Below, one piece after another: positions 27,847 to 36,407 of a stretch of DNA of 64,000 nt. A model generated the notes under the pieces. The model ran no database searches, was not told the origin of the DNA, and saw nothing but the letters and a program-made list of their open reading frames with translations. A program made the translations under genes and the position numbers. How positions within the stretch are numbered: position 1 is the stretch's first letter; each line of letters starts with the position of its first letter. The DNA is from Labilithrix sp. GTDB taxonomy: Bacteria; Myxococcota_A; Polyangia; Polyangiales; Polyangiaceae. The stretch lies in assembly GCA_019637225.1 (NCBI GenBank), contig JAHBWC010000018.1:35559-99558 (forward strand), given 5' to 3'.

Positions 27847-30388
27847 TGACCGAGTCGAGGTCGAACATGCCGGCGCGGATGGTCGAGACGCTGCTGCCCT
27901 TGGCGGCGGCCGCGACGCTCGCGAAGCCGGCCTTGAGGTAGCGCTCGCGCTTCACCCAGAACGTGCTGCGGACGTCGGCGCGGACGGTCATCCCGACCTC
28001 GAGGTTGTCACGCGGCACGAGCGAGAGCAGCGGGAACGTCGCGGTGTGCTCGTCGTAGAGCGGTCCGTTGATGCGGTCGGCCTCCTCGCGCAGCGCGTCG
28101 AAGAGCCGGGCGGCGGCCTTCGCGCGATCGTGGCTCGTCGACTCGACGACGGCGCTCTCGTACGCGCGGGCGGCGTTGCCGTCGACGCTGAAGCGGACGC
28201 CGAGCGGGTAGGAGACGAAGCGCTTGCCCTGGAGCGTGACGGGCACGAGGCGCTCGGCGTCGGCGATGAGGCGGTAGCTCTTGGCGCGGGCCTCGAACAC
28301 GCCCGCCATCTTCTCGATGTCGCGGCCCCACTTGGCGTCGACGGCCTGACGGACCGCGTCCTTGTCCATGTCCGCGCCGATCTTGCGGCGGTCCGCGTAC
28401 ACGGCGGTGAGGTACTCGCGGAGCGCGTTCGCGTAGTCGGCCTTCGAGCGCGACGTGAGCAGGCCGAGCGCCTTGTCGTCGAAGCGGAGGTCGAGCGTGA
28501 ACGAGGCGTTCGGGCCGTTGGCGGCGTCGAAGTTGTGGATGCCGACGGACTGGAGCGTGAGGCGGAGCTTCGCGGCCTCGCGCACGATGGCCTGGAAGTC
28601 CGCGGGCAGATCGCGCGCGAACGGCTCGATCGCGGCGAGCCCCTGGGCCTTCAGCCCGGTCATCGCCGGATCCTCGAGGAGGCGCACGTTGCACTCCTCG
28701 TCGAAGCGCTTCGTGCTCCCCTCGCGGTCCTGCTCTACGGGGCACTTCGACCAGACGAGGCGCTCCATCGCGTTTCCGTACTCGTCGAGCGCCTCGACCG
28801 CCTCGCGGCCGACGAGCCCGAGCAGCGTCGCGTCGACGTTGTCGATGATGACGTCGTCGTCCATGTGCTTGTCGCCCACGGCCGTCTGGAGGAACAGGTT
28901 CGCCTCGCTCTTGAAGCTCTCCGGATCGCGCGCGTCGAGCGTCTGCGCGGCGACGCCCGTGCGGGTGTAGCCGTGCGCCATCTGGAACCAGCCGCCGCTC
29001 TTGTGGACGCTGTCGAAGAGGATCGACTTCGCGCCGTCGGGCGTCTGGACGACGAACGAGCCCTCCTTCTTCACGACGGCGCGGTGGTAGACGTTCATCC
29101 CGAGGAGCTCGAAGCCGAAGTTGCGCGTCGAGGTCGTCGCCGCGCGCACGGCGTCGAAGTCGGCGACGACGGCCGGCTCGCGCTCGCCGATGTCGCGGTT
29201 GTAGAGCGCCTGCGCGAGGCGGACGTCGAACTTGAGCGCCTGCTGGAGCGCCCGCTCGACCTCGTCCTGGTTGCCCGCGTCGAGGTGGAACCGAAAGCGC
29301 GAGAGGCTCACGCGCGAGCTGGCGTTCGCGCCGTGAATCTCCAGGCGGGACGTGAGGTACGAGTTGAGGCGCTTCTCGATCGCCTTCTCGACGAGGCGCG
29401 AGAGATCGACGCGCTGGCCGGCGAGCTCGACGGTGCGGAGGCAGCGCTCGCCGTCCTCGCAGATCCCCTTGACGCCCCAGCCGTCGCGGACGGCGGCCTG
29501 GAACGAGAGGCCGCGGCCGTTCTCGACGCCGACGTCGACGACGACCTCGTCGCCGTCGAGGCGGACGAGCTGCACGTCGAGCTGCCCGCCGACGACGCCG
29601 GAGACGCCGGCGGAGACGAGGATGCGGTAGGCGAGGCCGCCGGTCGGCTCGGCGACGAGGAACGGCGCGCCGAGGCCGAAGTTCGCGCCGAGCTTGCCGA
29701 CGCCGCGGAGCGCGAACATCTCGCCCGGCTTCATGCTGCGGACGTCTTCGAGCGAGCGCGGATAGACGAAGCCGCGCATCTCCTTGGCCGCCGCGAGCGG
29801 CGAGGCGACGAGCGACCCGAGCTTGTCGTCGGACGCGGCGAGGATGACGCGCGAGAGGACCTCGGCGCCGGCGTCGAAGCCCAGGTTGACGCTGGCGGCG
29901 CTCGACAGACCGCTCGCGTCGAAGCTCCAGGCCTCCCCGAGGCCGGCGCGAGCCGAGAACGCAGACTCGACGTAGTACTTCGCGGCGCCGCTCTCGAGGT
30001 GACGAAGGCGCGTCGCGTTGACTTGCGTGCCGAGCTCCTGCTCGCCGAAGCGCGCCGCGAGACCGCTGACGACGGTGTCGAGCGCCTTGATCTCCGCGTT
30101 GTTCGGCAGGACGCGGCTCGGCTCGGCCCGCGCGGCGAACACCTGCGGCGCGTCGAAGCGTGCGCCGAACCCCGGCGAGGCGATCCGATCGTTCAGGCCG
30201 TCGGTCGCGAAGCCCACCGCCACGCGAGTGAGGTCACCGAGGTCGAGCCGCTTCGCGTCGGCCCAGTACGCCGAGAGCTCGTTGACGGCGGCCTCCGAGC
30301 CTTCCGCCTCCTCGTCTCCAGGCGCCGTGCACGCGGCGGTGGCGGAGAGGGCGAGGACCGAGAGGAGGGCAACGGAGCGAGTGCGCAT
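27833..30388 (-). CDS. Large lipoprotein of unknown function
   Basis: The 851-residue protein has a clear lipoprotein signal (SVLALSATAAC). No known domain is recognised. The N-terminal 320 residues contain Gly-rich amphipathic strands (FGLGAPFLVAEPTGGLAYRI, GGQLDVQLVRLDGDEVVVDV). The rest is mostly helical with charged repeats (FDVRLAQALYNRDIGEREP, VIIDNVDATLLGLVGREAVEAL). It has only three or four Cys after the lipidation site. It probably sits on the periplasmic or outer face of a membrane. It stands alone: convergent with the hydrolase and separated by 263 nt from ptsI. TACAAT at 30424-30419 is a possible -10 for it. Confidence 0.75.
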   Translation of the reverse strand: MRTRSVALLSVLALSATAACTAPGDEEAEGSEAAVNELSAYWADAKRLDLGDLTRVAVGFATDGLNDRIASPGFGARFDAPQVFAARAEPSRVLPNNAEIKALDTVVSGLAARFGEQELGTQVNATRLRHLESGAAKYYVESAFSARAGLGEAWSFDASGLSSAASVNLGFDAGAEVLSRVILAASDDKLGSLVASPLAAAKEMRGFVYPRSLEDVRSMKPGEMFALRGVGKLGANFGLGAPFLVAEPTGGLAYRILVSAGVSGVVGGQLDVQLVRLDGDEVVVDVGVENGRGLSFQAAVRDGWGVKGICEDGERCLRTVELAGQRVDLSRLVEKAIEKRLNSYLTSRLEIHGANASSRVSLSRFRFHLDAGNQDEVERALQQALKFDVRLAQALYNRDIGEREPAVVADFDAVRAATTSTRNFGFELLGMNVYHRAVVKKEGSFVVQTPDGAKSILFDSVHKSGGWFQMAHGYTRTGVAAQTLDARDPESFKSEANLFLQTAVGDKHMDDDVIIDNVDATLLGLVGREAVEALDEYGNAMERLVWSKCPVEQDREGSTKRFDEECNVRLLEDPAMTGLKAQGLAAIEPFARDLPADFQAIVREAAKLRLTLQSVGIHNFDAANGPNASFTLDLRFDDKALGLLTSRSKADYANALREYLTAVYADRRKIGADMDKDAVRQAVDAKWGRDIEKMAGVFEARAKSYRLIADAERLVPVTLQGKRFVSYPLGVRFSVDGNAARAYESAVVESTSHDRAKAAARLFDALREEADRINGPLYDEHTATFPLLSLVPRDNLEVGMTVRADVRSTFWVKRERYLKAGFASVAAAAKGSSVSTIRAGMFDLDSVINAN

Positions 30389-30572
30389 GATGACCTACAT
30401 CTCTACACATGCCGTGCCATTGTAGTTTTCCAGCAAAACCGCCTCTTCCGCCCCGCGCCGAACGCCCCCGCCCCCCAAACCGAGGGACCGGAGATCCAGA
30501 TCGCGCTTCCCTCCACCCGCCGCCGCACCGGGCCCAAAGCCCCCACCCAACCCCCGCGATCCCTCTCTCCGC

Positions 30573-30602
30573 GTGCCCGTGCCCGTGCCCGTGCCCGTGC
30601 CC
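30573..30602. repeat. (GTGCCC)5 hexanucleotide repeat
   Basis: Five exact tandem GTGCCC units lie in the 263-nt gap between the lipoprotein start and the ptsI stop, 50 nt downstream of ptsI on the minus strand. The flanks are pyrimidine-rich (CTCTCTC on both sides) and C-rich. It is non-coding. It could vary by slipped-strand mispairing. No other element was seen in this gap apart from the possible promoter near 30420. Confidence 0.9.
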
Positions 30603-30651
30603 GATCTCTCTCTTCCTCTCCCGGGCTCCCCCAGGACCCGAGACGCCCGCC

Positions 30652-32691
30652 CTAGATCGCCGACTCGTCCGGCGGCGCGCTCGAGCGCGAGCTCTGGATC
30701 GTGTCGTCCGCGAGCCCGGCCAGCAGATCGATGAACCGCGGCGCCAGCTCCCGCGCGAGCACCTCTTCGACCGCCTCGGCGCTGTCGCACTCGAGCGCCT
30801 GCTCCGCGATGGCCTCCGCCTCGGCGACCTTCAGCCGGCGGATCGCCTCCTTGATCTCGGGGATGGCCGCGGCCTCCATCGAGAGGTCACGGAGCCCGAG
30901 CCCGACGAGCAGGCACGCGGCGAGCGGATCGGACGCCATCGCGCCGCAGAGCGACACCGGCCGGCCGTACTTCTTGCCGCAGTCCGTCACGGTCTTGATG
31001 AGCCGCAGGATCGCCGGGTTGAACGGCGAGGCCTGCGCGGCGAGCGACTGGCTCGCGCGATCGATCGCGAGCGCGTACTGGACGAGATCGTTCGTGCCTA
31101 GGCTGAAAAACTCCGACTCGCGCGCGAAGACGTCCGCCATCACCGCCGCGGCGGGCACCTCGATCATCATGCCGAGGGGGATGTGCTCCTCGAACGAGAG
31201 CCCGCGCGCCTTCACGTGTTCGACGGCCTGCGCGAGGAGGCGCTTCACCTCGCGCATCTCGTGCACGCTCGCGACCATCGGGACCATGATGCGCACGTCG
31301 CCGTGCGCGCTCGCGCGGACCATCGCGCGGAGCTGCGTGAGGAACACCTCGGGCTGCCGGAGCGCGAGGCGCACGGCGCGGAGGCCGAGCGCGGGGTTCA
31401 TCTCCGCGGGCATCTGGAAGGTGCTCGCGAACTTGTCACCGCCGATGTCGAACGTGCGCAGCGTGACGGGCTGCGGGCTCACGGCCTCGACGATCGCGCG
31501 GTAGACCTCGTACTGCTCGTCCTCGCCGGGCTGCGTCGTCCGGTCGATGTAGAGAAACTCCGTCCGATAGAGGCCGATGCCTTGCGCGCCGTGGTCGACG
31601 GCGAGGATCGCCTCGGCGGGTAGCTCGACGTTCGCCTTCAGCGCGACGGGCACGCCGTCCGCCGTGACGCACGGCTTGTGGCGGGCGGAGAGCAGGCGGC
31701 GCGCGAACGCGAGGTGCTGCTCCGAGCGCATCCGCGCGTCGCGGATCGACTCGTCGGTGGGGTGGACGGTGACGAGGCCGGTGAGCCCGTCGACGACGAG
31801 CATGTCGCCCGTGCGGATCTGCGCGAGCGCGTCGGCGACTCCGACGACGGCGGGGATCTCGAGCGCGCGCGCCATGATCGAGGTGTGGCTCGTGCGCGTT
31901 CCGACGCACGTGACGAACGCGAGGGCCGGCTCGCGGACCATGCTCGCCGTGTCGGCGGGAGAGAGGTCGCGCGCGACGACGATCATCGGCTCGTCGAGGC
32001 GGACCGCGTGCTGGGCTGTGTCGCCGACGAGCGCGCGGAGCAGCCGGTCGCAGACGAACTCGACGTCGTGGCGTCGCTCGGAGATGTAGGCGTCGCGCTC
32101 GATCGCCTCGGGCGGCCCGAACATCGCGACGATCTCCTCGCACGCCTCGGAGACGGCCCACTCCGCGCACTTCTTGTCGTGCCGGACGCGCTTCTCGACG
32201 CGCTCGTGCAGCGTCGGATCCGCGAGCATCATCTCGTAGGCCTCGAGGATCGGCGACGCGTCGTGCATCGCCTTCGGCATGCGGAGGCTCACCTCGCGAA
32301 GCGTCTGCGTCGCGTCGTGGACCGCCTGCTTGACGCGATCGAGCTCCTGCTGGACCTGCGCGCTCGGGATGTGCCGGCGGACGAACGACGCGCGGAGGTC
32401 GCCGAGGACGAGCGCCGGCCCGACCGCGACGCCCGGCGAGCCCGCGATGCCCTTCAGCACGCGCGCTTCGAGCCGCTCGATCTCCGTCGAGCTCGGTGGG
32501 ACCGACGGGACGCGGTCCTTCGAGTCCGGCGGGAGGCGGCCGCTGCCCCTCGCGTCGCGCACCGAGGCGCCCGAGCTCGGCTCCTGCGGGGTGGGCACGG
32601 CGGGCACGGGCGCGCTCGGCCGGACCTCGGCTTCGCGCGCGGCGGCCGGCGTCTTCAGCCCCGGCGGGGTCGAGCTCTTGCGCGCCGCCAT
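30652..32691 (-). CDS. ptsI: Phosphoenolpyruvate-protein phosphotransferase (Enzyme I)
   Basis: Enzyme I takes phosphate from PEP and passes it to HPr. The 679-residue protein has the active His at about residue 269 in GTRTSHTSIMARALEIPA, the PEP-binding barrel (GIGLYRTEFLYIDR, MIEVPAAAVMADVFA, FFSLGTNDLVQYALAIDR) and the acid/base Cys in SLCGAMASDP. The first 75 residues are an extra Pro/Ser/Ala-rich extension not found in E. coli Enzyme I and of unknown role. It lacks a GAF domain, so it is not PtsP. Its ATG overlaps the ptsH stop (TGATG). No sugar-specific EIIB/EIIC genes are nearby, so the system here is most likely regulatory. Confidence 0.95.
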   Translation of the reverse strand: MAARKSSTPPGLKTPAAAREAEVRPSAPVPAVPTPQEPSSGASVRDARGSGRLPPDSKDRVPSVPPSSTEIERLEARVLKGIAGSPGVAVGPALVLGDLRASFVRRHIPSAQVQQELDRVKQAVHDATQTLREVSLRMPKAMHDASPILEAYEMMLADPTLHERVEKRVRHDKKCAEWAVSEACEEIVAMFGPPEAIERDAYISERRHDVEFVCDRLLRALVGDTAQHAVRLDEPMIVVARDLSPADTASMVREPALAFVTCVGTRTSHTSIMARALEIPAVVGVADALAQIRTGDMLVVDGLTGLVTVHPTDESIRDARMRSEQHLAFARRLLSARHKPCVTADGVPVALKANVELPAEAILAVDHGAQGIGLYRTEFLYIDRTTQPGEDEQYEVYRAIVEAVSPQPVTLRTFDIGGDKFASTFQMPAEMNPALGLRAVRLALRQPEVFLTQLRAMVRASAHGDVRIMVPMVASVHEMREVKRLLAQAVEHVKARGLSFEEHIPLGMMIEVPAAAVMADVFARESEFFSLGTNDLVQYALAIDRASQSLAAQASPFNPAILRLIKTVTDCGKKYGRPVSLCGAMASDPLAACLLVGLGLRDLSMEAAAIPEIKEAIRRLKVAEAEAIAEQALECDSAEAVEEVLARELAPRFIDLLAGLADDTIQSSRSSAPPDESAI

Positions 32692-32969
32692 CAGCTCGGC
32701 TCCCCGAAGCGTCCGGCGATGAGCTCGCCGATCGCGTCGACGCACTCGCGGGCGCGCGCGCCGTTCGCCGAGACCTCGACGACGGTGCCCTTCGATCCGC
32801 AGAGGAGCAGGACGCCCATCACGCTCTTCGCGTTGGCGTTCTGGCCGCCGTGCGAGACGACGACGTCGCACGGGAAGCGGGCGGCGAGCTGGACGAGCTT
32901 CGTCGCCGCGCGGGCGTGGAGCCCGAGGTCGTTGACGATCTCGAAACGGCCGGACGCGCGCTCGTTCAC
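32691..32969 (-). CDS. ptsH: Phosphocarrier protein HPr
   Basis: The 92-residue protein has the PEP-dependent phosphorylation site His18 in LGLHARAATKLVQLA and the HPr kinase site Ser49 in NAKSVMGVLLL. Both are conserved, so HPr can be modified by Enzyme I and by HPr kinase/phosphorylase encoded two genes away. The GTG start at 32969 overlaps the rapZ stop as GTGA; upstream residues in the frame are rapZ antisense-frame noise. It sits between rapZ and ptsI and is translationally coupled to both. It probably relays the PEP/pyruvate and phosphate state to EIIA and other regulators. Confidence 0.95.
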   Translation of the reverse strand: MNERASGRFEIVNDLGLHARAATKLVQLAARFPCDVVVSHGGQNANAKSVMGVLLLCGSKGTVVEVSANGARARECVDAIGELIAGRFGEPS

Positions 32970-33994
32970 CGCGTGCTCCTCGGCGGAACGGACACGGGGG
33001 CCGAGGGTTCCTTGCGCCCGACGTCGCGATGCACCACCGCGATTTCGATGCGCGGATGCGTGGAGCCGTCGCTCGCGTTCGCTCCCGGCTCCGGATGGAG
33101 CGTCGCGTCGAGCGCAGCCGCGACGTGATCGGCAAGAACGACGCTTCGGTGCATCCCCCCGGTGCATCCAAAGGCGATGGTAAGGTAGCTCTTGCCCTCT
33201 TGCTCGTACTTCGGCACGACGTACCGCAGGAGATCGAGCGTCCGCTGGAGCAGCTCGCCCGTCTCGGGGAGGGCGAGGACGAAGTCCTTGACCGGTTGTT
33301 CGGTTCCGGGGACGCGCTTGAGCTCCGGCACGAAGTAGGGGTTTTTCAGGAACCGGACGTCGAACACGAGATCGGCGTCCGCAGGCGTGCCGTACTTGAA
33401 CCCGAACGAGAGCACGCGCACCGTCATGCGCTCGGTGCTCCCGGACGCGGGGCCGAAATGCGCGACGACCTGCCGCCGCAGATCGTGGACGCCGAGCGAC
33501 GTCGTGTCGACCACGCGCGTGGCGCGCGCGCGGAGCGGCGCGAGGCGCTCACGCTCGACGGTGACGCCGTCGAGCACCGAGGAGGCGTGCGTCAACGAGC
33601 CGTACGTCGCGAGGGCGTGGGGGCGGCGCGTCTCGCTGAAGCGCCGGAGGATCGTCTCGTCGGAGGCGTCGAGGAAGAGGACGGACAGGTCGCGCCGTCC
33701 GCCGTCCTCGAGCTGCGAGAGCACCCGGTCCACCTCACCGAGGAAGACGCGCACGCGCACGTCCATCCCCAGCGCGACCCGCGTCATGCCGCCCTTCTCG
33801 CAGAGAGCGACCGCGTCGGGCGCGAGCACCGTGGGCAGGTTGTCGATGCAGAAGAAGCCGAGGTCCTCGAGCGCGCGGAGCGCCGTCGTGCGTCCCGCGC
33901 CGGAGAGGCCCGTGACGACGACGACCATCGGCCGCCGCGCCGACGACGGGTGCGGCGGGGGAGGGGTGAGCCCGATGAGCCCCGGGTCGGTCAC
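32966..33994 (-). CDS. rapZ: RapZ/YvcJ-family P-loop protein
   Basis: The 342-residue protein has a Walker A motif GLSGAGRT (29-36) near the start, the family block GFFCIDNLP, and the C-terminal RNA-binding-type region with RVLSFGFKYGTPADADLVFDVRFLKNPYFV and IAFGCTGGMHRSVVLAD. In enterobacteria RapZ is an RNase E adaptor controlling a small RNA and amino-sugar synthesis; in Bacillus YvcJ binds nucleotides. Length is somewhat above E. coli RapZ (284), due to extensions at both ends. The ATG overlaps the hprK stop by 4 nt (ATGA). Gene order hprK-rapZ-ptsH is conserved in several proteobacterial lineages. Confidence 0.95.
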   Translation of the reverse strand: MTDPGLIGLTPPPPHPSSARRPMVVVVTGLSGAGRTTALRALEDLGFFCIDNLPTVLAPDAVALCEKGGMTRVALGMDVRVRVFLGEVDRVLSQLEDGGRRDLSVLFLDASDETILRRFSETRRPHALATYGSLTHASSVLDGVTVERERLAPLRARATRVVDTTSLGVHDLRRQVVAHFGPASGSTERMTVRVLSFGFKYGTPADADLVFDVRFLKNPYFVPELKRVPGTEQPVKDFVLALPETGELLQRTLDLLRYVVPKYEQEGKSYLTIAFGCTGGMHRSVVLADHVAAALDATLHPEPGANASDGSTHPRIEIAVVHRDVGRKEPSAPVSVPPRSTR

Positions 33995-35184
33995 TCACCG
34001 CCTCCCTTCGGGCGGAACGCGGGGATCCACGCGGAGCTCTCGTTGCTCGTGTAGGGCTTCGCCGCGGGTTGTTTGCGCTCGGAGTCGTTCCAGCGCGCGT
34101 CGGGGTGAGCGACGCTGCTGTTCGGCGGCGGCGGCGTGGCGGGCGGCTTGCTGCCCACCGGCGCGGTCACGACGCTCTCCGGCTGGTCGTCGATCGCCAT
34201 CTCCTGCGCCAGCGCGACGTTCTCCTCGAGCCGCGCGAGCAGCTCGCGCGCGCTGTGCTTGCCGGCGCGCCGGAGGAGCTCGTTTCGCGCGGCCATCTCG
34301 AGCATCGCGCCCATGTCACGGCCGGGCCGCACGGGCACGGTGACGAGGCGGACGGGCGTGCTGAGGATGCTGTAGTACTCGTCGTCGACGCCGAGGCGGT
34401 CGTACTCCTTGGTCTCGTCCCACTCGTCGAGGCGGACCACCATGTCGATGCGCTTGCGCTCGCGCACGGCGGTCACGCCGAAGAGGTCCTTGATGTTGAG
34501 CAGGCCGAGGCCGCGGACCTCGACGTGGTGCCGGAGCATGTCGGCGGGAGCGCCGAAGACCATCCCGGGCGGGCGCCACTCGCAGCGCACGACGTCGTCG
34601 GCGACGAGGCGGTGACCGCGGAGCACGAGCTCGACCGCGCACTCGCTCTTGCCGATGCCGCTCTTGCCGAGGAGGAGCAGCCCGACGCCGAAGACGTCGA
34701 CGAGGACGCCGTGGAGCGACGTCGAGGGCGCGAGCTTCTCGTCGAGCAGCGCGTGGAGCGCGTTGATCGTGCGGCTCGAGCGCGCCTCGCTCATGAACAG
34801 CGGCGTGCCCGTAGCCTCCGCCGCCTGGACGATCGCGCGCGGCGGCTCTTCCCGCCGCGTGAGCACGACGATGGAGAGCCCGAGGGAGAAGAAGCCGCGC
34901 GCGGCCTCTCCTCGCGCCTCGGGCGTCAGCGTGTCGAGGTACGACAGCTCCGTCTCGCCGAGCACCTGCACGCGCGTCGGGACGACGCCGTAGTAGTGGC
35001 CGGCGAGCGCGAGGCCGCTCTTCTGCACGCGCGGATGCCGGAGCGGACGGCCGAGCCCGCTCTCGCCGGCGAGGCGCGTGAGCTTGACGCTCAGGCGCGC
35101 GTCGTCGAGGAGCTCCGCCACGGTCACGTCGACCATCGGCGGCGGCGCGGAGCGCGCCGGCTTGGAGGCGTCCTCGTCGGTCAC
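33991..35184 (-). CDS. hprK: HPr kinase/phosphorylase
   Basis: HprK/P phosphorylates HPr on serine and reverses it by phosphorolysis. The 397-residue product has the P-loop GKSGIGKSE at 173-181, the preceding HGVLVDVFGVGLLLLG and the following LVLRGHRLVADDVV. The signature EVRGLGLLNIKDLFG lies downstream. It is longer than the Bacillus enzyme (about 310) through an N-terminal extension and a Pro-rich C-terminal tail of about 60 residues. The GTG start overlaps the ptsN stop as GTGA. Presence of Ser49 in the neighbouring HPr makes it the evident substrate. Confidence 0.95.
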   Translation of the reverse strand: MTDEDASKPARSAPPPMVDVTVAELLDDARLSVKLTRLAGESGLGRPLRHPRVQKSGLALAGHYYGVVPTRVQVLGETELSYLDTLTPEARGEAARGFFSLGLSIVVLTRREEPPRAIVQAAEATGTPLFMSEARSSRTINALHALLDEKLAPSTSLHGVLVDVFGVGLLLLGKSGIGKSECAVELVLRGHRLVADDVVRCEWRPPGMVFGAPADMLRHHVEVRGLGLLNIKDLFGVTAVRERKRIDMVVRLDEWDETKEYDRLGVDDEYYSILSTPVRLVTVPVRPGRDMGAMLEMAARNELLRRAGKHSARELLARLEENVALAQEMAIDDQPESVVTAPVGSKPPATPPPPNSSVAHPDARWNDSERKQPAAKPYTSNESSAWIPAFRPKGGGE

Positions 35185-35738
35185 GAGGCCCCCTTTTTCT
35201 CCGTTCCGTCTTGAGGTGCGTCCTTCGAGCTCGCGACGGCCGCCGTGAGCTCTCTGTGCGCCTGGCTCGGATCGGCGCCCCCCTCTTCGACCCGGATGAG
35301 ATCGAAGACGCTCTTTTCGTCCGCGGAGCGGATGAGCCTCGCGCGGAAGTCCTTGTTCCTGAGCAGCCTCGACACGCGGGCGAGCGTCTTGAGGTGCTCG
35401 CCCGTCGCGCGCTTCGGCGTGATGACCCCGAAGAGGATCGTCACGTTCGCGTCGTCGATGGCCTGGAAGTTCACGCCGTCCGGGACGATGAGCAGCGCGG
35501 CCACTTGCTCCGAGAGCTGCGGAAGAGCGCCGTGGGGGATGGCGACCCCCTCGCCGATCCCCGTGCTCTGCAGCTGCTCGCGCTCGAGCAGCGCGCGCTT
35601 GACGTCGGCGACGGAGACGCCGTCACGCTCACCGATGAGCGTGGCGAGCAGGCCGATGGCCTTCTCCTTGTCGAAGGGCTCGCCGTTGGCGCGCTTGATG
35701 CCGACGCGCTCCGGCGAGAGTAGGTCGGTGAGCCGCAT
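35181..35738 (-). CDS. ptsN: PTS EIIA-Ntr-type protein
   Basis: With ATG 35738 the product has 185 residues and begins MRLTDLLSPERV, as in PtsN homologues. The phosphorylated His69 lies in EGVAIPHGAL. The core LLIVPDGVNFQAIDDANVTILFGVITP is typical of EIIA of the fructose/Ntr type. EIIA-Ntr accepts phosphate from HPr-like proteins and controls nitrogen, potassium and stress functions. An alternative GTG at 35825 overlaps the hpf stop as GTGA and would add 29 residues; that coupling is attractive, but the extra residues look unstructured and neither start has a clear Shine-Dalgarno. The C-terminal 40 residues are a variable tail. Confidence 0.92.
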   Translation of the reverse strand: MRLTDLLSPERVGIKRANGEPFDKEKAIGLLATLIGERDGVSVADVKRALLEREQLQSTGIGEGVAIPHGALPQLSEQVAALLIVPDGVNFQAIDDANVTILFGVITPKRATGEHLKTLARVSRLLRNKDFRARLIRSADEKSVFDLIRVEEGGADPSQAHRELTAAVASSKDAPQDGTEKKGAS

Positions 35739-35821
35739 GATTCGTGTTCGATCTGGGATGGAGCTCGTCGCTGGTTCAAGACCAGGCGACGGGCGGCCCG
35801 TTCGGGGGAACTGCCAATCGA

Positions 35822-36157
35822 TCACTCCTCGCGATCGTCGGGGAGGAGGTGATCCGAGGCGCGCTCGGCGCCCTTCTTCTTGTGCGTGGCGTGACCATCG
35901 CGGATCTGCCGTTCGAGCTTGTCGATGACCTTGTCGATCGAGGCGTACATGTCTTCGCTCGAATCGTGCGCGTGATAGTGCTTCCCCCCGGAGTGCAAAT
36001 CCACTTCGGCCATGTGGATCGTCTTCTGGCAGCTCAACGTCACCTGTCCGTGCAGAGGTTGTCGCAGGAACTTCTGAAGCTTCGAGACCTTCTCCGTCGC
36101 GTAACCCTTGACCGCATCCGTCGCGTCCATCTGTCGGAAGGTGATGGAGATGTTCAT
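35822..36157 (-). CDS. hpf: Short ribosome hibernation promoting factor
   Basis: The 111-residue protein has the HPF/RaiA fold sequence: MNISITFRQMDATDAVKGYA, then LQKFLRQPLHGQVTLSCQK and HAHDSSEDMYASIDKVIDKL. It lacks the C-terminal dimerisation domain of long HPF, so it is the short type. Such proteins bind the 30S decoding region in stationary phase. The ATG at 36157 is preceded by AAAAGGGAG. Downstream of rpoN it is the classical sigma-54 operon modulator (YhbH/ORF95) position, though here a 258-codon gene and a 250-nt gap separate it from rpoN. That gap contains CCCCGCCGGGG and AAAGCGCCGCTTT palindromes but no convincing promoter. Confidence 0.95.
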   Translation of the reverse strand: MNISITFRQMDATDAVKGYATEKVSKLQKFLRQPLHGQVTLSCQKTIHMAEVDLHSGGKHYHAHDSSEDMYASIDKVIDKLERQIRDGHATHKKKGAERASDHLLPDDREE

Positions 36158-36407
36158 ACGCGTCGCTCCCTTTTGATCGCTCTTGCGTGGCCGGGATGAG
36201 TCTCCTCGCCCCCTTCTTCTTCCGAGGGGCGGAAAGTTCGATCGGGCTTCCTCCTGGGCGCTGCGCTCCAAAGCGCGTCTCTGGAGAGTGTATCCCCGGC
36301 GGGGGGCCGCAAGCTAATGGGAAAGCGGCGCTTTGTGCTGCGGCGCTCGCGACGAGCTCGCCGCCACGCGGCGCCGGCGCAGGCCCGGCGGCGCGCGCCC
36401 CGCGAGC

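Noticed and set aside
30404..30419. TGGCACGGCATGTGTA on the minus strand as a sigma-54 promoter for the large lipoprotein
   Set aside because: The obligate GC of the -12 element is GT, and the predicted start would leave only about 5 nt before the ATG.
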